NCBI GenBank assembly: GCA_963837355.1
Contig: CAWIMY010000002.1
Location: 868,001 to 932,000, forward strand
DNA length: 64,000 nt
Reading direction: 5' to 3'
Source of the DNA: Aureispira sp963837355
GTDB taxonomy: Bacteria; Bacteroidota; Bacteroidia; Chitinophagales; Saprospiraceae
Positions 61,284 to 64,000 of this stretch are shown here, piece after piece. Positions within the stretch are counted from its first letter, which is position 1; every line of letters starts with the position of its first letter. Position numbers and translations under genes: made by a program. Below the pieces are notes generated by a model. The model ran no database searches, had not been told where the DNA came from, and saw nothing but the letters and a program-made list of their open reading frames with translations.

Positions 61284-62516
61284 ATGGAATTTACACGATA
61301 TCAACTGGATAATGGTTTAAAATTGTTGGTGCATCAGGATCGAAGTACGCCATTGGCATCGGTTTGTGTCACTTACAATGTGGGAACCAAAGACGAAGCG
61401 CCCGATAAGACGGGATACGCCCATTTATTCGAACACCTCATGTTTGGGGGCTCTGAAAATGCGGCTAGCTTTGACGATTACATTCAACAGGCAGGGGGCG
61501 AAAACAACGCGTTCACCAACCAAGACATGACGGTCTATTACGAGTATTTGCCCTACCAAAATTTGGAAGTGGCCCTCTGGTTAGAAGCCGATCGCATGGC
61601 TGCCCTGCGCCTAACACCAAAAGCATTGGAGCGCGAGCGCAAGGTTGTGTTGGAAGAATTTAAGGAGAGCTGTTTGAATGAGCCTTATGGCGACATTTGG
61701 CACTTGATAGGCCCTTTGGCTTACCGAGAACACCCTTACCGTGTCCCAACGATTGGGCAAACCCCGCAACACATTGCCGACGCTAGTTTAGAGGATGTAC
61801 AAGCCTTTTTTGATCGCTATTATTGTCCTAGCAATGCCGTTTTGACGGTTTGTGGCAATGTTGTTCCTGAAGAGGTATTGGCGCTTACGCAAAAATGGTT
61901 TGGCGATTTATCGGCAGGGCATCCCCAAAAAACAACAGCACCAATAGAGCCGCCGCAAACCGAGCGCCGCTTATTAAAGGTAAATGCGAATGTGCCATTG
62001 GATGCTTTATATATGGTGTTTCGGTCTGCCGCCCGCAAAGATCCAAACTACTATGTGGATGATTTGATTACGGATGTGTTATCCGAGGGCGACGCTGCTT
62101 GGTTGTACCAACACTTGGTGAAGGAGCAAGAATATTTTTCTAATGTAGAAGCCTATATTACCAGTTCCCTAGAAGATGGATTGTTGGTAATTGAAGGAAA
62201 ATTAGCCGAAGGCATTACTTTTGAAGAAGCGGAAAAGGCGGTGTGGTTAGAATTACAATGCCTGATTGACCAGCGCTTAGGCCAGCAGACCGTAGAAAAA
62301 TTTAAGCACTGTACCGAGCACAATTTGGAGTTTAGTGAGCTGAATAATTTACACAAAGCGATCAATTTGGGCTATTACGAAGTCTTGGGCGATGCTAACT
62401 GGATTAATGTGGAAAAACAGCGCTATAATGCCGTCACTGCTGCTGCCATTCAGGAGCGCAGCGCTGCACTGTTTCGAGCAGAAAACTGCTCCGTTATCTA
62501 CTACAAAGCTAAATAG
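61284..62516 (+). CDS. M16 family zinc metallopeptidase (pitrilysin-like)
   Basis: This 410-residue single-unit M16 peptidase has the inverted zinc motif HLFEH (residues 47-51 in GYAHLFEHLMFGGSENAASF). The downstream acidic ligand region is ALWLEADRMAALRLTP, and the C-terminal M16_C half includes ALYMVFRSAARKDPNYYVDD. Many M16 enzymes have two such halves on one chain or work as pairs; a 410-residue protein is half-size, so it probably forms a dimer. There is no signal peptide, suggesting a cytoplasmic protein that degrades peptides. The ATG at 61284 gives the family N-terminus (FTRYQLDNGLKLLVHQD). Confidence 0.92.
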   Translation: MEFTRYQLDNGLKLLVHQDRSTPLASVCVTYNVGTKDEAPDKTGYAHLFEHLMFGGSENAASFDDYIQQAGGENNAFTNQDMTVYYEYLPYQNLEVALWLEADRMAALRLTPKALERERKVVLEEFKESCLNEPYGDIWHLIGPLAYREHPYRVPTIGQTPQHIADASLEDVQAFFDRYYCPSNAVLTVCGNVVPEEVLALTQKWFGDLSAGHPQKTTAPIEPPQTERRLLKVNANVPLDALYMVFRSAARKDPNYYVDDLITDVLSEGDAAWLYQHLVKEQEYFSNVEAYITSSLEDGLLVIEGKLAEGITFEEAEKAVWLELQCLIDQRLGQQTVEKFKHCTEHNLEFSELNNLHKAINLGYYEVLGDANWINVEKQRYNAVTAAAIQERSAALFRAENCSVIYYKAK

Positions 62517-62584
62517 CTAAGTATTTAAGCGTAAGCTCCTTGTCATTTATTAACCCCTTAGAAGTGCATTTGAATTAAATGTCG

Positions 62585-62592
62585 TACATTTG
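62585..62592 (+). promoter_or_regulatory. Possible -7 element for tatA
   Basis: TACATTTG matches the TAnnTTTG box; a TTTG lies only 12 bases upstream, so the -33 part is uncertain. The leader to the start at 62715 would be about 115 bases. Confidence 0.3.
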
Positions 62593-62714
62593 GGAGGCTT
62601 TTAGTAAGGGGTAGTAGGTAAATGAACACTACAAAACCGCTAAAATCTAGGTTAGAAAATCATCAGTTTTGTAGAAGTTTTTCAAGCAACTTCCGTCATA
62701 AAATAAAATATAGC

Positions 62715-62942
62715 ATGAACACAGTATTTTTAATGCAGTTTTTAGGCCCAGAAATGTTGTTGGTATTTTTTGTCATTCTCTTATTGTTTGGGGGTAAAAA
62801 AATTCCTGAATTGATGCGTGGCCTAGGAAAAGGGGTAAGCGAATTCAATAATGCGCGTGATTCGGTCACCAAAGAATTCAAAGAAGGTATGCGCGAAGGG
62901 GATAAGGAAAAAATTAAAATTGAAGAAAATTCTACCAAGTAG
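62715..62942 (+). CDS. tatA: Twin-arginine translocase subunit TatA
   Basis: This 75-residue protein has one N-terminal membrane helix (EMLLVFFVILLLFGG), the Gly-containing hinge FGGKKIPELMRGLGKGVSEF and an amphipathic helix followed by a charged tail (KEFKEGMREGDKEKIKIEEN). This is the TatA/TatE plan: the subunit that forms the variable-sized pore for folded protein export across the inner membrane with TatC. The ATG at 62715 is chosen because the 31 residues of the longer frame (from 62622) are basic and precede the membrane helix unnaturally. tatC is not adjacent. A hairpin follows the gene. Confidence 0.92.
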   Translation: MNTVFLMQFLGPEMLLVFFVILLLFGGKKIPELMRGLGKGVSEFNNARDSVTKEFKEGMREGDKEKIKIEENSTK

Positions 62943-63016
62943 AATTGGAACAAAAGAACAGGTTGGTATAACAAATTAGCCGCCAAGGAGGGAATTAAGA
63001 AGATACTAGCTACTTA

Positions 63017-63050
63017 TTGATAGGGCAACAAGCTGTTGTTGCCCTATCAA
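63017..63050 (+). terminator. Hairpin after tatA, weak terminator
   Basis: The perfect 15-bp stem TTGATAGGGCAACAA / TTGTTGCCCTATCAA has a GCTG loop. The tail (AGCTTGTTCT) has only a loose T-run, so termination strength is uncertain. Confidence 0.5.
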
Positions 63051-63070
63051 AGCTTGTTCTATTGATGTTT

Positions 63071-63101
63071 TTTGGAAAAGTGCTAGATTTTTATACCTTT
63101 G
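63071..63101 (+). promoter_or_regulatory. Promoter for the lytic transglycosylase gene
   Basis: TTTG (63071-63074), a 19-base spacer and TACCTTTG (63094-63101) match the Bacteroidota sigma consensus. The leader to the ATG at 63201 is about 93 bases. Confidence 0.7.
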
Positions 63102-63200
63102 TATACCACTGATTTGCACCTTTAGAAAAGCATAAGTGGCAGAAAAAAAGAAACACCATATTAAGTGCCCCCTTTAGACTAGGAAAAATTATCCATAGCA

Positions 63201-64000
63201 ATGACTTTTACTCCACCTGCATCTAAAGTATGTCTCCTACTTTTGATGATTATAGGCAGCAGCCTTTCTATCGCTGCCAACCCTTCCGATTATCCCACTA
63301 TTGACGATGAATTAGGACAATTATTGGTTCGAAACATGGGGCAATTGATGAACGAATCTTCTCCCGATAATCCTGATTATCCCACCTTCACTGACGAGCA
63401 TTACAAAGCCCGTTTCTTGGAGATGTCAGGGGCGATTCAATACCGCTTAACAACGGATATTAAGAACCACATCATCCATCGTACGGAGCGCTACCGCTCT
63501 GCCACGGAACGGACGTTGGGTTTGAGCGAAGTGTACTTTCCTATTTTTGAGGAGTACTTAGCTGAAAAAGACATTCCACACCACATCAAATATTTACCGA
63601 TTGTAGAATCGAATCTCAACGGAGTAGCGCGCTCTCATGCAGCGGCTGTTGGTTTGTGGCAATTTATCCCTGGTACGGCTAAGTTATATGGGTTGACCGT
63701 AACTTCTTACCTCGATGAGCGAAGCGATACCCACAAAGCTTCTCATGCGGCAGCAACCATGTTGTCTAACTTGTTCAAGCGCTACGGCGATTGGCCCTTG
63801 GCCTTGGCTGCTTACAACTGTGGCCCTGGACGTGTCGACCGCTACGTCAAAGGCAACGACAAAGATTTTTGGGATATTCGTGCTTCTCTACCAAGAGAAA
63901 CACAAATGTATGTGCCTTACTTTATGGCAGTGGCTTACTCCTATGAATTTCACCACTTGCATGAATTGACTGCTAAAAAGCAACACGCAGATATTGTATT
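63201..64000 (+). CDS. MltD-like membrane-bound lytic murein transglycosylase (3' truncated)
   Basis: The ATG at 63201 opens a frame that stays open to the window edge (266 codons visible). A signal peptide (residues 1-27, VCLLLLMIIGSSLSIAANPS) is followed by a helical region. The SLT catalytic block is HHIKYLPIVESNLNGVARSH, with the catalytic Glu in IVESNLN, then AAAVGLWQFIPGTAKLYGL, DERSDTHKASHAAATMLSNL and LALAAYNCGPGRVDRYVKGN. These match the MltD/Slt-type family that cleaves peptidoglycan to 1,6-anhydro-muropeptides in the periplasm. LysM domains may lie beyond the window. The last visible codons are normal coding sequence. Confidence 0.93.
   Translation, partial: MTFTPPASKVCLLLLMIIGSSLSIAANPSDYPTIDDELGQLLVRNMGQLMNESSPDNPDYPTFTDEHYKARFLEMSGAIQYRLTTDIKNHIIHRTERYRSATERTLGLSEVYFPIFEEYLAEKDIPHHIKYLPIVESNLNGVARSHAAAVGLWQFIPGTAKLYGLTVTSYLDERSDTHKASHAAATMLSNLFKRYGDWPLALAAYNCGPGRVDRYVKGNDKDFWDIRASLPRETQMYVPYFMAVAYSYEFHHLHELTAKKQHADIV

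Noticed and set aside
1..64000. CRISPR arrays, tRNA/rRNA genes, prophage or insertion sequences
   Set aside because: I found no regularly spaced repeats, no cloverleaf or TpsiC-like signature in the gaps, and no transposase, integrase or phage structural proteins.

Overview
The window looks like a chromosomal segment of a gliding member of the Bacteroidota, probably the Saprospiria (Saprospira/Aureispira-like). Evidence for the phylum: five large or medium proteins end in type IX secretion (T9SS) sorting domains; there is a GldB-type gliding lipoprotein, several OmpA/PD40 surface proteins and a TonB receptor with a carboxypeptidase-regulatory-like N-terminus; and promoters fit the Bacteroidota pattern TTTG-N19/20-TAnnTTTG (e.g. 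41119, 53062, 63071). The Saprospiria placement is inferred from the LRR proteins, the mevalonate genes and the overall style. I saw no rRNA, tRNA, CRISPR array, prophage or insertion sequence.

Layout. 1-5.1 kb: three envelope proteins (PD40/CRD, TPR-PD40-triple OmpA, SPOR-like/OmpA). 5.2-10 kb, minus strand: uvrB, a Cys/Lys-rich secreted protein, phosphatidylserine decarboxylase and a gldB-like gene broken by two one-base frameshifts. 10.2-16.5 kb: an outer-membrane barrel, an LRR-BRCT-like protein, an MFS transporter and a secreted LRR/coiled-coil protein. A possible structured RNA (16.6-16.8 kb) is followed by a membrane protein, a DUF255 thioredoxin-fold protein and a GT4 glycosyltransferase. 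20.7-23.7 kb: a lipoprotein/TonB-receptor operon whose promoter contains a 7-1-7 palindrome, suggesting Fur/Zur-type metal control. Then dgkA, a long palindromic repeat and a small basic secreted protein.

24.9-37.5 kb: four tandem paralogous giant secreted proteins with a shared DUF7619-like domain and T9SS tail. Two share a 95-bp identical DNA stretch near their 3' ends, suggesting recent recombination. 37.7-47.7 kb: a helical-repeat protein, small secreted proteins, purine nucleoside phosphorylase, prfA, another T9SS cargo, an OmpA-like/coiled-coil protein and a MacB-type permease. 47.7-49.7 kb: an RloA/RloB (AbiL-like) ATPase-TOPRIM pair, probably phage defence. 50.1-54.0 kb: fni, mvaA (mevalonate/isoprenoid), a DivIC/FtsB-like gene and a frameshifted sucD. 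54.4-55.5 kb: an ECF sigma factor and a probable small anti-sigma partner.

56.1-59.6 kb: the most novel locus, a two-gene unit of an unrecognised helical cytoplasmic protein and a secreted 766-residue protein whose C-terminus resembles an aerolysin/ETX-MTX2-type beta-pore-forming region. The window closes with lutB, an M16 peptidase, tatA and the start of an MltD-like lytic transglycosylase that runs off the right edge.

The three single-base frameshifts, one in the core gene sucD, all look like one-base insertions and may be sequence errors.
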